Assembly (NCBI GenBank): GCA_039930945.1
Contig: JBDTSW010000030.1
Span: forward strand, 1-20,263
From: JBDTSW01 sp039930945
Lineage (GTDB): Bacteria > Actinomycetota > Thermoleophilia > Solirubrobacterales > 70-9
Direction: 5' to 3'
Length of the DNA stretch: 20,263 nt
Made by a program: the position numbers and the translations under genes. Positions 1 through 9,469 of this stretch are shown here, piece after piece (position 1 is the stretch's first letter; the number at the start of each line of letters is the position of its first letter). The notes beneath the pieces were generated by a model. That model was given only the letters and a program-made list of their open reading frames with translations, had not been told where the DNA came from and searched no databases.

Positions 1-2
1 CC

Positions 3-872
3 ATGATTGGCGCCACCGCGTGTGTGGTGGTCGGGCTGCTTGCCGTCCCCGCCGCGAGCGCCGGTGCGCCCGGCCCGACGGTCAGCCTCGGCAAGTCCCA
101 CGGGCTTGAGTACATGAAGGCGAAGTTCCGCGGAGTCGTCTCCCAGGCGGGGCCCCCGGCCAACTGCGACGGCGACAACCAGGTCACCGGTGGCGGCGGG
201 TCCATCAGCGGGGACCCTGCGACGGCCCGGCTCAACGCTACGTACCCCCTCGACGGCGCGAGCACCGGCTGGCAGTCCGAGGGCACAGCCACCAGCGGCA
301 CGGCGCGCAAGGTCGCCGCGTGGGCGATCTGCGGCACGAAGGCGGTCGATTACCGCAGCCAGCTGGGGGCGGCGCTCGGCGACAACACCGTCTCCTTCGG
401 GCTGATCCCATGCGTCCCGGCCGCGCCCGACCCGCTCTCCGGCGGCGGCCGCGCGACGGGACCCGGGATCCTGATCATCGCCAACCAGCCGGTCCTGCCG
501 CCGAGCACCGTGGGCTGGCAGACGGTCCCCTACAACAACAGCGGCAGCGACACGGTCTGGAACTCCTACGCCGTCTGCAGCGGCGACTACGAGGTCCGGT
601 ACCGCAGCTCCGCGCCGACCAAGCTCAAGGCCGGTGAGGCGGGCGGCGCCGTGGCACGGTGCAAGCCCAACGAGGCCGTGCTGGGTGGTGGGTTCGTGGG
701 CACCAACGACGAGGTCGTTGGGTACCGCACCTCCATGCTTGCGACCAAGCCCTGGGATTCGAAGAACGACGCCAAGAAGGTCCCCGACGACGGCTGGTCC
801 GCCCGCGCTCGCAACATCGAGGCCGCCCTCAAGGTGAGCCTGGTCGCGCAGGCCACCTGCCTGCACCCCTGA
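3..872 (+). CDS. Secreted three-repeat protein, function unknown (5' end possibly cut)
   Basis: I do not recognise a named family. The N-terminus (residues about 4-21) is a hydrophobic stretch ending in Ala-Ser-Ala-Gly, like a signal peptide cleaved near residue 20-22. It lacks the usual positive n-region and the ATG is the third base of the window, so the real start may lie upstream. The mature part contains three similar units, each opening and closing with cysteine: C55-C110, C137-C192 and C220-C286. A GGG cluster follows the first Cys by 8-10 residues in each unit, a Gly-Trp sits about 34, 34 and 44 residues after it, and each unit ends in an Ala/Val-x-Cys strand. These six cysteines could form three disulfides, consistent with an extracytoplasmic protein. 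The gene converges on the mutase small-subunit gene with 16 bp between stops. That the reading frame is real is fairly certain; its function is unknown. Confidence 0.75.
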   Translation: MIGATACVVVGLLAVPAASAGAPGPTVSLGKSHGLEYMKAKFRGVVSQAGPPANCDGDNQVTGGGGSISGDPATARLNATYPLDGASTGWQSEGTATSGTARKVAAWAICGTKAVDYRSQLGAALGDNTVSFGLIPCVPAAPDPLSGGGRATGPGILIIANQPVLPPSTVGWQTVPYNNSGSDTVWNSYAVCSGDYEVRYRSSAPTKLKAGEAGGAVARCKPNEAVLGGGFVGTNDEVVGYRTSMLATKPWDSKNDAKKVPDDGWSARARNIEAALKVSLVAQATCLHP

Positions 873-888
873 TCGGCGTGGTGCGGCC

Positions 889-1305
889 CTAAGCCCTGGC
901 GCCGACGGCGCCGCGGATGAACTCGACGATCTCGTCGGTCGAGGCGCCGGGGGTGAAGATCTCGTCCACGCCGAGGCGCTTGAGCTCGGGGATGTCGTCG
1001 TTGGGGATCGTCCCCCCAACGGTCAGCACGACGTCGTCGACCCCCTGCTCGTTGAGCAGCTCGACGACGCGAGGCACCAGGGTCATGTGCGCGCCGGAGA
1101 GGATCGACAGCCCGACCGCGTCCGCGTCCTCCTGGATCACGGTCGCAGCGATCTGCTCGGGCGTCTGGTGAAGGCCCGTGTAGATCACCTCCATGCCGGC
1201 GTCGCGAAGGGCGCGGGCGATGATCTTCGCCCCGCGGTCGTGCCCGTCCAAGCCGGGCTTGGCCACCACCACGCGGATCTTGCGCTCGTTCGCTTCCTCG
1301 CTCAT
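889..1305 (-). CDS. B12-binding small subunit of acyl-CoA mutase
   Basis: This 138-residue protein is a free-standing cobalamin-binding domain. Visible motifs are KPGLDGHDRG (the DxHxxG signature, in which His displaces the lower base of B12), LSILSG (the SxL element) and VGGTIP (the GG element). The length matches small subunits of two-subunit mutases such as IcmB (about 136 residues). It pairs with the large subunit encoded 31 bp upstream to form the adenosylcobalamin-dependent carbon-skeleton mutase in the cytoplasm. The frame is open further upstream to 1398, but that extension overlaps the large-subunit gene and is not B12-domain-like, so I chose the ATG at 1305. A TAGGCT hexamer lies 10 nt before that ATG and no Shine-Dalgarno is seen, so a separate weak leaderless promoter is possible. 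Family assignment is secure; the substrate depends on the large subunit. Confidence 0.93.
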   Translation of the reverse strand: MSEEANERKIRVVVAKPGLDGHDRGAKIIARALRDAGMEVIYTGLHQTPEQIAATVIQEDADAVGLSILSGAHMTLVPRVVELLNEQGVDDVVLTVGGTIPNDDIPELKRLGVDEIFTPGASTDEIVEFIRGAVGARA

Positions 1306-1336
1306 CGGCGCGGCAAGCCTAGCGCCGAAGCTGGGC

Positions 1337-2995
<1,659 letters not shown>

Positions 2996-3002
2996 GCCCG
3001 AA

Positions 3003-3008
3003 AGTCTA
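3003..3008 (-). promoter_or_regulatory. -10 box TAGACT for a leaderless mutase transcript
   Basis: On the minus strand TAGACT is followed by 7 nt and then the ATG of the mutase large subunit, so transcription would begin at or next to the A of the start codon. No Shine-Dalgarno is present between them. A CTGACG resembling a -35 (TTGACA) lies 15 bp upstream. The mutase pair may therefore be transcribed separately from the amidase gene ahead of it. Confidence 0.55.
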
Positions 3009-3025
3009 GATGGGCCCGGAAGACG

Positions 3026-4429
3026 TCAGGAGACCGGCGGCCGCGCGTCCGCCCAGGGGCGCTCGGCCTCGATCTGGGCCGCGAGCGACAGCAGCGTCGC
3101 CTCGTCTCCGGGCCGGCCGACCAGCTGCACCGACCGCGGCAGCCCGTCGTCGCCGATGCCCGCCGGGACGGCGGCCGCGGGCTGGCCGGTGTGGTTCCAC
3201 ACCGGCCCGAAGCAATAGGTGCGGCTCATCCCGAGCAGGGTCCGCGTCGCTCCCCGTCCCTCCCAGCGGCCGACCTCGAACGCAAGCTCGCCCGCCACCG
3301 GCGTGATCAGCACGTCGAAGTCGTCGAAGAGGGCGTTGATGCGTCGCGCATCCGACTCGGCCGCCCGGCGGGCCCGGCGCACCACCGGCGCCGGGTACAG
3401 CGACCCGAGGCGGCCGAAGCCGCGGGTGCGGGACTCGAGCCGTTCCGGGTGGGGCACCGCGGCGACGTCCAAGGCGATCCCGCCGAGGTAGCGGGGCACG
3501 AGGTTGTTGCCGGCGAGGCCGTAGGCCGGGTCGCGCTCGCCCACCCGGTGGCCCAGCGAGCCCAGCAGTTCGCCGGTGTCGGCGACGGCGCGCTTGACCT
3601 CGTCGGTGACGATCGGAGGTGCCACCGCGCGCAGCGGCTTGGTCGAGAGGGCGACGCGCAGCTTCCCGGGCGGCGTCCGGGCGGCCTCGACGAAGGGCCG
3701 GGCCGGCGGGGGCGGCGCTCCCGCCTCACCCTCACGGGCCATCGTCACGTCGAGCCAAAGGGCGGTGTCGAGCACCGTCCGCGTCACGCATCCGGTGACC
3801 GACAGGCCATGCCAGTGGTCGGCCGGGTCAAAGGGGATGCGGCCGTGCTGGGTCTTGAGGCCGAACAGGGAGCAGAAGGCCGCCGGGTTGCGGATCGAAC
3901 CGGCGCCGTCTGACGCCGATGCCGCCGCGCAGAGGCCAGCGGCGACCGCGGCCGCGCTGCCGCCGCTGGAGCCGCTGGTGGTCCGCTCGGTGTCCCAGGG
4001 GTTGCGGGTGACGCCCCATGTCTTCGACTCGGTGAACCCGCAGATCGCAAGCTCCGGGAGGTTGGTCTTGCCGAGGAACACGGCCCCGGCCTGGCGCAGT
4101 CTCGCGATCATCGGCGAGTCGGTGGCCGCCATGCCCTCGAAGGCGCCGGTCCCCAACGCGGTCGGCTCGCCGGCGATGTCCTCGACATCCTTGATCGCCA
4201 GGGGCACTCCCAGGAGCGGCGCCTCCTGCCCGCTCGCGATCCGCCGGTCTGCCTCGTCGGCCTGGGCCAGCGCCTTGTCGGCGAGTACCAGGCAGTACGC
4301 GTTCAGCCTCGGGCCCAGGCGCTCGATCCGCTCCAGGTAGCCCTCGGTCAGCTCGCGCGAGGAAACCTCACGGTCGCTCAGCATCTGCGCCTGGCGGGCG
4401 CTACCTGCGAAGGCGAGCTGCTCGTCCAT
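3026..4429 (-). CDS. Amidase signature-family hydrolase
   Basis: The protein has 467 residues from ATG 4429; a GTG two codons earlier (4435) is an alternative. The amidase-signature catalytic triad Ser-cisSer-Lys is visible: K80 in VPLAIKDVEDIAG, cis-Ser154 in TSGSSGGSAAAVAAG, and nucleophile S178 in SDGAGSIRNPA. The 24-residue spacing between the two serines is that of FAAH and GatA. The block before the nucleophile reads DGAGS rather than the common D-x-GGS. Such enzymes hydrolyse carboxylic amides to acid and ammonia. It is unlikely to be GatA of the tRNA amidotransferase, since no gatB or gatC is adjacent. It lies 48 bp downstream of the HAD gene and 30 bp upstream of the mutase, so it may share an acyl-metabolism transcript; the substrate cannot be predicted. 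Confidence 0.9.
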   Translation of the reverse strand: MDEQLAFAGSARQAQMLSDREVSSRELTEGYLERIERLGPRLNAYCLVLADKALAQADEADRRIASGQEAPLLGVPLAIKDVEDIAGEPTALGTGAFEGMAATDSPMIARLRQAGAVFLGKTNLPELAICGFTESKTWGVTRNPWDTERTTSGSSGGSAAAVAAGLCAAASASDGAGSIRNPAAFCSLFGLKTQHGRIPFDPADHWHGLSVTGCVTRTVLDTALWLDVTMAREGEAGAPPPPARPFVEAARTPPGKLRVALSTKPLRAVAPPIVTDEVKRAVADTGELLGSLGHRVGERDPAYGLAGNNLVPRYLGGIALDVAAVPHPERLESRTRGFGRLGSLYPAPVVRRARRAAESDARRINALFDDFDVLITPVAGELAFEVGRWEGRGATRTLLGMSRTYCFGPVWNHTGQPAAAVPAGIGDDGLPRSVQLVGRPGDEATLLSLAAQIEAERPWADARPPVS

Positions 4430-4439
4430 GAACACCTGC

Positions 4440-4454
4440 GGCGGCTTCGCCGCC
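4440..4454 (-). repeat. Short hairpin ahead of the amidase start
   Basis: GGCGGC, three loop bases, then GCCGCC: a perfect 6-bp stem ending about 5 bases before the GTG at 4435. It has no U-tract, so it is not a classical terminator. It could mask the translation start or simply reflect high GC. Confidence 0.3.
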
Positions 4455-4469
4455 TGACACGCCAGTTTC

Positions 4470-4483
4470 GGTACTGAAGTACC
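4470..4483 (-). repeat. Inverted repeat GGTACT-2-AGTACC
   Basis: A perfect 6+6 bp dyad with a 2-bp centre lies directly after the HAD stop codon and 35-50 bp ahead of the amidase start. It is AT-richer than its surroundings. It could be an operator, a processing hairpin, or a weak attenuator between the two genes. Confidence 0.35.
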
Positions 4484-5269
4484 TCATCGCCAACCCCCGC
4501 CGAGGCTACCTGACCGCCGGCGCGAGACGAGCAGGCTGCCGATGCCGCCGGCGGCGGCCGCGGCGATCGCGCCGCCGAGGATCGCCAGCCGCCTGCCGAG
4601 CTTCTCGAAGCGCATCACCCGCCATCCCTCCTGGCGGGCGACCGTGGCGAGCTCGGTGTCGGGGTTGACGACCACCGGGCTGCCGACCGCCCGCAGCATC
4701 GGCAGATCCGAGGCGGAGTCGGAGTAGGCGAAGGACTCGGCCAGGTCGATGTCGTGCTCGTCCGCATAGCGGCGCATCGCCTCGACCTTGCCCTCGCCGT
4801 ACATGAACGGGCCGTCGAGCTCGCCGGTGAAGTGGCCCTCGGAGTCGATCTCGTAGCGGGTGCCGATGCCGCCGTCCATGCCGAGGACGCGGGCGAGCAT
4901 CTCGACGAGCTCGATCCCGGCGGCGCTGACGATGAAGGTCGCGCGGCCCTGATCCTGGTGGCCGTGGACCTCGTCGAGCATCTGCGGATAGATCCGCGGC
5001 AGTACCCCGCCGAGCACCAGCGGCGCGAGGCGCTCGAGGTCCCGGGCGCGCATCCCGCGCATCAGCTCGCGCACCTCCTTCATCACCTCCGCCGCCGCCT
5101 GATCGCTGGCGCCGCGCAGGCGGTAGCGCAGATGGTCCAGTGCCCAGCGCGCCAGCAGGCGGCGCGAGATACCGCCCGCCTCGTAGGAGATCCGCGCCCA
5201 GACCATGCCCGACGAGCCGGCCATCAGCGTCTTGTCCAGATCGAAAAAAGCCGCCGAGCGCGCGGCCAT
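4484..5269 (-). CDS. HAD-superfamily subfamily IB hydrolase with C-terminal membrane segment
   Basis: This 261-residue protein resembles phosphoserine-phosphatase-type HAD enzymes. Motif I is FFDLDKTLMAGSSG (nucleophile D10, acid D12), motif II the Ser in FIVSAAGIE, motif III the Lys in GEGKVEAMRRYADEH, and motif IV YSDSASDLPML. All catalytic elements are therefore present for phosphomonoester hydrolysis. Residues about 228-248 are a small-residue-rich hydrophobic segment followed by RRR, a probable single C-terminal membrane anchor with the catalytic domain in the cytoplasm. It begins only 4 bp after the thiolase stop, so the two are almost surely co-transcribed and possibly translationally coupled. 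Relatives in mycobacteria are annotated SerB-like, but phosphoserine specificity is not established, and a lipid or acyl phosphate is equally possible. Confidence 0.88.
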   Translation of the reverse strand: MAARSAAFFDLDKTLMAGSSGMVWARISYEAGGISRRLLARWALDHLRYRLRGASDQAAAEVMKEVRELMRGMRARDLERLAPLVLGGVLPRIYPQMLDEVHGHQDQGRATFIVSAAGIELVEMLARVLGMDGGIGTRYEIDSEGHFTGELDGPFMYGEGKVEAMRRYADEHDIDLAESFAYSDSASDLPMLRAVGSPVVVNPDTELATVARQEGWRVMRFEKLGRRLAILGGAIAAAAAGGIGSLLVSRRRSGSLGGGWR

Positions 5270-5273
5270 GCCG

Positions 5274-6458
5274 CTAGCCCCCGCTGACTTCGATCACGAT
5301 TGCATCGCCCTGACCGCCGCCGGAGCAGATCGCGGCGCAGCCCAGGCCTCCGCCGCGGCGCCGCAGCTCGTGCACGAGGGCGCCGACGATCCGCGCCCCG
5401 GAGGCTCCGATCGGGTGGCCGAGGGCGATCGCGCCGCCATTGACGTTCACCTTCTCGTCGTCCACCCCAAGCATCCGCACCGAGTTGATCGCGACCGAGG
5501 CGAACGCCTCGTTGATCTCCCAGAGGTCGACGTCTTCGGGCGTCTTGCCGATCTTCTCCAGTGCCAGCTTCGCCGCCTTGGCGGGCGTCCGCGCGAGGTA
5601 TGCGAAGTCGTCGGCGACCGCCCCGTAGGCGAGGACGCTGGCGAGTGGCGTGTGGCCCTCGCGCTCGGCCCACTCGCTCGAGGCGACCACCACGGCGGCG
5701 GCGCCGTCGTTGACGCCGGAGGCGTTGCCGGCGGTGTGGGTCGCGTCCGAGCCGCCGATCGCGGGCAGCTTGGCCAGGCCCTCGATCGAGGAGTCGGGCC
5801 GGATCGCCTCGTCGGCCTCGACGACGGTCTCGGCCTTTCGCGACTTCACGGTGACGGCGACGATCTCGTCGGCGAGGCGGCCCTCGTCGGTGGCCCTGGC
5901 GGCGAGCTGGTGCGAACGCACGGCCCAGCGATCCATGTCGGCGCGGGTCATCTCGAGCTCGTTCGAGACGTCGCTGGCCTCGTGGATCATCTGCTTCTGC
6001 GTGAAGGGGTTGGTGAGCCCGTCGTGGGTCATCGCGTCGACCGCCGTGACGTCGCCCAAGCGAAAGCCGAAGCGCGCTCCCGGCAGCAGGTAGGGAGCGG
6101 TGCTCATCGACTCCATCCCCCCGGTGGCCGCGACCTCGACGTCGCCGGCGCGAATCGCCTGGTCGGCGAGGCCGGCGGCGCGCATGCCGGAGGCGCAGAC
6201 CTTGTTGATCGTCTCCGAGGGCACCTCCTTCGGGATCCCGGCCGCGATCTGTGCCTGGCGCGAGGGAATCTGACCCTGTCCCGCCTGCAGAACCTGTCCG
6301 TAGACCACCTGCTGCACCTGCTCGGGATCGACCCCGGAGCGCTCCAGCGAGGCCGAGATCGCCGCGCCCCCGAGCTCCACCGCGCTCTTCGAGGCGAACG
6401 CCCCGCCCATCTTCCCGAAGGGGGTCCTGGCGGTGCCGAGGATCACGGTCTGGGGCAT
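5274..6458 (-). CDS. Acetyl-CoA C-acyltransferase (thiolase)
   Basis: This 394-residue degradative/biosynthetic-type thiolase makes or cleaves 3-ketoacyl-CoA. The catalytic residues fall at exactly the classical Zoogloea positions: C88/89 in INKVCASGMRAAG, H348 in ALGHPIGASGA and C378 in AAICSGGGQGD. The frame stays open to 6881, but homology starts at MPQTVILGTARTPFG, and AAGGAGATG lies just upstream with the AGGAG core about 8 nt before ATG 6458, so this start is well supported and the extension overlaps the divergent peptidase. It heads a minus-strand run through HAD, amidase and mutase. With the dehydrogenase encoded at 7999-9141 it fits beta-oxidation or acetoacetyl-CoA metabolism. Whether it prefers acetoacetyl-CoA or longer ketoacyl-CoA cannot be told from the sequence. 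Confidence 0.95.
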   Translation of the reverse strand: MPQTVILGTARTPFGKMGGAFASKSAVELGGAAISASLERSGVDPEQVQQVVYGQVLQAGQGQIPSRQAQIAAGIPKEVPSETINKVCASGMRAAGLADQAIRAGDVEVAATGGMESMSTAPYLLPGARFGFRLGDVTAVDAMTHDGLTNPFTQKQMIHEASDVSNELEMTRADMDRWAVRSHQLAARATDEGRLADEIVAVTVKSRKAETVVEADEAIRPDSSIEGLAKLPAIGGSDATHTAGNASGVNDGAAAVVVASSEWAEREGHTPLASVLAYGAVADDFAYLARTPAKAAKLALEKIGKTPEDVDLWEINEAFASVAINSVRMLGVDDEKVNVNGGAIALGHPIGASGARIVGALVHELRRRGGGLGCAAICSGGGQGDAIVIEVSGG

Positions 6459-6507
6459 GCGTGCATCTCCTTGTCGACGAGAGGGCCGGGGGGCCGAAGG
6501 GCCGCCA

Positions 6508-6517
6508 ATGCTAGAAC
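6508..6517. promoter_or_regulatory. Divergent promoter core between thiolase and aminopeptidase
   Basis: The 67-bp gap between the two divergent starts contains ATGCTAGAAC. Read on the minus strand it gives TAGCAT, a good -10 for the thiolase with a leader of about 45 nt that includes AGGAG. Read on the plus strand it gives TAGAAC 8 nt ahead of the aminopeptidase ATG. The two -10 candidates overlap on CTAG. No clear -35 for either. Confidence 0.4.
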
Positions 6518-6525
6518 ACCACCCC

Positions 6526-7980
6526 ATGCAGGTTGACGTCATCCCCAGCGATTCAGATGCCCAGGCGGATCTCCGCGTCCTCGCGCTCGCCGACGGAGAG
6601 GAGCTATCGGCCCCGCTCTCCGAGGTGGCGGGCGCCGCCGATGTGCGCACCGCCGCAAGCAAGGCCACCGTGCTCCGGCCGAGCGCCGGCGAGCGGGTGC
6701 TCGTGGTCGGGCTCGGATCGTCCGACGAGCTCGGCGCCGAGGGCCTGCGGGTGGCGGCGGCGGTCGCCGCCAAGCAGGCCCAGCGCTTCGACGCGACCTC
6801 GATCGCCTGGGATCTACCCGCCGCGGAGCGCCTGCAAACGGCCGAGGCGGCCGCGGCGATCGTCGAGGGCACGATCCTCACGGGCTACCGCTTCGACCGC
6901 TTCCGCGGCCGCGATCAGGACGACCCGGCCCCGATGGACATCGACCGGATCGCGCTGCTCACGGACGACGACGCCGAGGCCACCGAGGCCGCCGCGCGGG
7001 TCGCGCTGGTCGCAGCCGAGGCGGCCAACCGGGCCCGGGAGCTGCAGAACCTGCCCGCGAACGTCGCCAACCCCACCTACCTCGCCGACCGCGCCCGCGA
7101 GATCGCGGCCACCCACTCCAGCGTCGAGGTCGACGTCCTCGGCCGCGAGCAGATGGCCGAGCTCGGGATGGGTGGCATGGTCGCCGTCTCCAAGGGCACC
7201 GTCGAGGAGCCCTGCCTGATCGTCCTCCGCCACCGCGGCTCCGATTCGGGCGAGCGCCTGGGGCTGGTCGGCAAGGCCGTCACCTTCGACACCGGCGGGA
7301 TCTCGATCAAGCCGTCGGCGAAGATGGAGGAGATGAAGATGGACATGTCCGGCGGCGCCGCGGTGCTGGAGGCCGTGTCCGCGATCGCCGAGCTCGATGT
7401 GGCGATCGATCTGGTCGCGGTCATTCCCTCGACCGAGAACATGCCCAGCGGCACCGCCACCCGCCCGGGGGACATCATCACCCAGCTCAACGGCAAGACC
7501 GTCGAGGTCAACAACACCGACGCCGAAGGCCGGCTGATCCTGGCCGACGCGCTCACCTACTGCGTCCGCGAGCTGGGCGCCGACCGCGTCGTCGACCTCG
7601 CCACCCTCACCGGGGCGATCCTGGTCGCGCTGGGCTCCACCTACGCCGGGCTGGTCTCCAACGACGACGCCTGGGCGGCCGAGGTCGCCGAGGCCGCCGA
7701 GAGCACCGGCGAGCTGGCGTGGCGGCTGCCGCTTCACCAGGAGTACAAGGAGTTGACGAAGGGCTCGGTCGCCGACCTCACCAACGCCTCCGCCAAGCGC
7801 AAGGCCGGCTCGATCTACGCGGCCTCCTTCCTGGAGGAGTTCGTCGACGCCAAGCCATGGGTCCACCTCGACATCGCCGGCACGGCCTGGGACGTCGGCC
7901 GCGAGTATGTCGGCAACGGGGCGACCGGCTTCGGCGTGCGCCTGCTGGTCGCGCTGGCGCGAGACCTGGCCGGCTCCTAG
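6526..7980 (+). CDS. pepA: Leucyl aminopeptidase, M17 family
   Basis: This 484-residue cytosolic two-metal exopeptidase removes N-terminal amino acids. The M17 set is complete and offset by exactly 20 from E. coli PepA: K250, D255 (VGKAVTFDTGG), K262, D273 (KMDMSGG), and D332, E334, R336 in the signature NNTDAEGRLILADAL. The N-terminal third is the variable M17 N domain. I chose ATG 6526. ATG 6508 is in frame and has GAAGG 7 nt ahead, so it remains possible and would add six residues. The frame is open further upstream but overlaps the thiolase promoter. The acyl-CoA dehydrogenase begins 18 bp after the stop, suggesting one transcript. The peptidase role looks like housekeeping rather than part of the acyl-CoA pathway. 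Confidence 0.95.
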   Translation: MQVDVIPSDSDAQADLRVLALADGEELSAPLSEVAGAADVRTAASKATVLRPSAGERVLVVGLGSSDELGAEGLRVAAAVAAKQAQRFDATSIAWDLPAAERLQTAEAAAAIVEGTILTGYRFDRFRGRDQDDPAPMDIDRIALLTDDDAEATEAAARVALVAAEAANRARELQNLPANVANPTYLADRAREIAATHSSVEVDVLGREQMAELGMGGMVAVSKGTVEEPCLIVLRHRGSDSGERLGLVGKAVTFDTGGISIKPSAKMEEMKMDMSGGAAVLEAVSAIAELDVAIDLVAVIPSTENMPSGTATRPGDIITQLNGKTVEVNNTDAEGRLILADALTYCVRELGADRVVDLATLTGAILVALGSTYAGLVSNDDAWAAEVAEAAESTGELAWRLPLHQEYKELTKGSVADLTNASAKRKAGSIYAASFLEEFVDAKPWVHLDIAGTAWDVGREYVGNGATGFGVRLLVALARDLAGS

Positions 7981-7998
7981 GCGCGACCGGGCTCCGCC

Positions 7999-9141
<1,143 letters not shown>

Positions 9142-9179
9142 TCTCGGCCCAACTTGCGGTTTCGCTGTGTGCGTGGCGG

Positions 9180-9207
9180 TTGTTACGTCCTCGGCCGGGT
9201 CTAGGGT
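9180..9207 (+). promoter_or_regulatory. Sigma70-type promoter for the 68-residue protein
   Basis: TTGTTA (9180-9185), 16 bp, then TAGGGT (9202-9207), in the 103-bp gap after the dehydrogenase. This would give a leader of about 30 nt containing GAGAGGGG just before GTG 9245, a conventional leadered start in contrast to most genes here. Confidence 0.5.
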
Positions 9208-9244
9208 GGGCGCCGTTCCTGCCTCCTACGAGAGGGGATCTCCC

Positions 9245-9451
9245 GTGGCAGCACCGGAGGAGAGCGCCGGATTCCGCAGGCGCAAGCCATCACGGCTGGC
9301 GCTGCAGCTCGCTGACGCATTCGCACCGCTGGACGAGTGGTCCGAGGTGAAGGTGGTGCGCAACGAGTTCGGGCGCCGCAACCTGGTCGTCGCCCAGACC
9401 CCGGCCGCGGGGTCGAAGCCACACCCCTACGACTGGTCGGCCGCCGCCTAG
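9245..9451 (+). CDS. Small basic hypothetical protein, 68 residues
   Basis: I do not recognise a family. The start is GTG 9245 because a strong GAGAGGGG ribosome site lies 7 nt upstream; an open extension to 9167 crosses the promoter region. The protein has a basic N-terminus (FRRRKPSRLALQLADAFAPL), then WSEVKVVRNEFGRRNLVVAQ, and a C-terminus ending HPYDWSAAA. No signal peptide, membrane segment or cysteine is present, so it should be cytoplasmic. It converges on meaB with 18 bp between stops. The promoter plus ribosome site argue for a real gene. Confidence 0.6.
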   Translation: MAAPEESAGFRRRKPSRLALQLADAFAPLDEWSEVKVVRNEFGRRNLVVAQTPAAGSKPHPYDWSAAA

Positions 9452-9469
9452 ACGACGGGCGAACGGCAG

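Noticed and set aside
3026..4429. Amidase as GatA of the Glu-tRNA amidotransferase.
   Set aside because: No gatB or gatC is adjacent, and the nucleophile block (DGAGS) departs from the GatA form. A general amidase is the safer call.
6459..6881. N-terminal extension of the thiolase to give a 535-residue protein.
   Set aside because: It overlaps the divergent aminopeptidase, is low-complexity Ser/Ala/Arg-rich, and a good AGGAG precedes ATG 6458 where homology begins.
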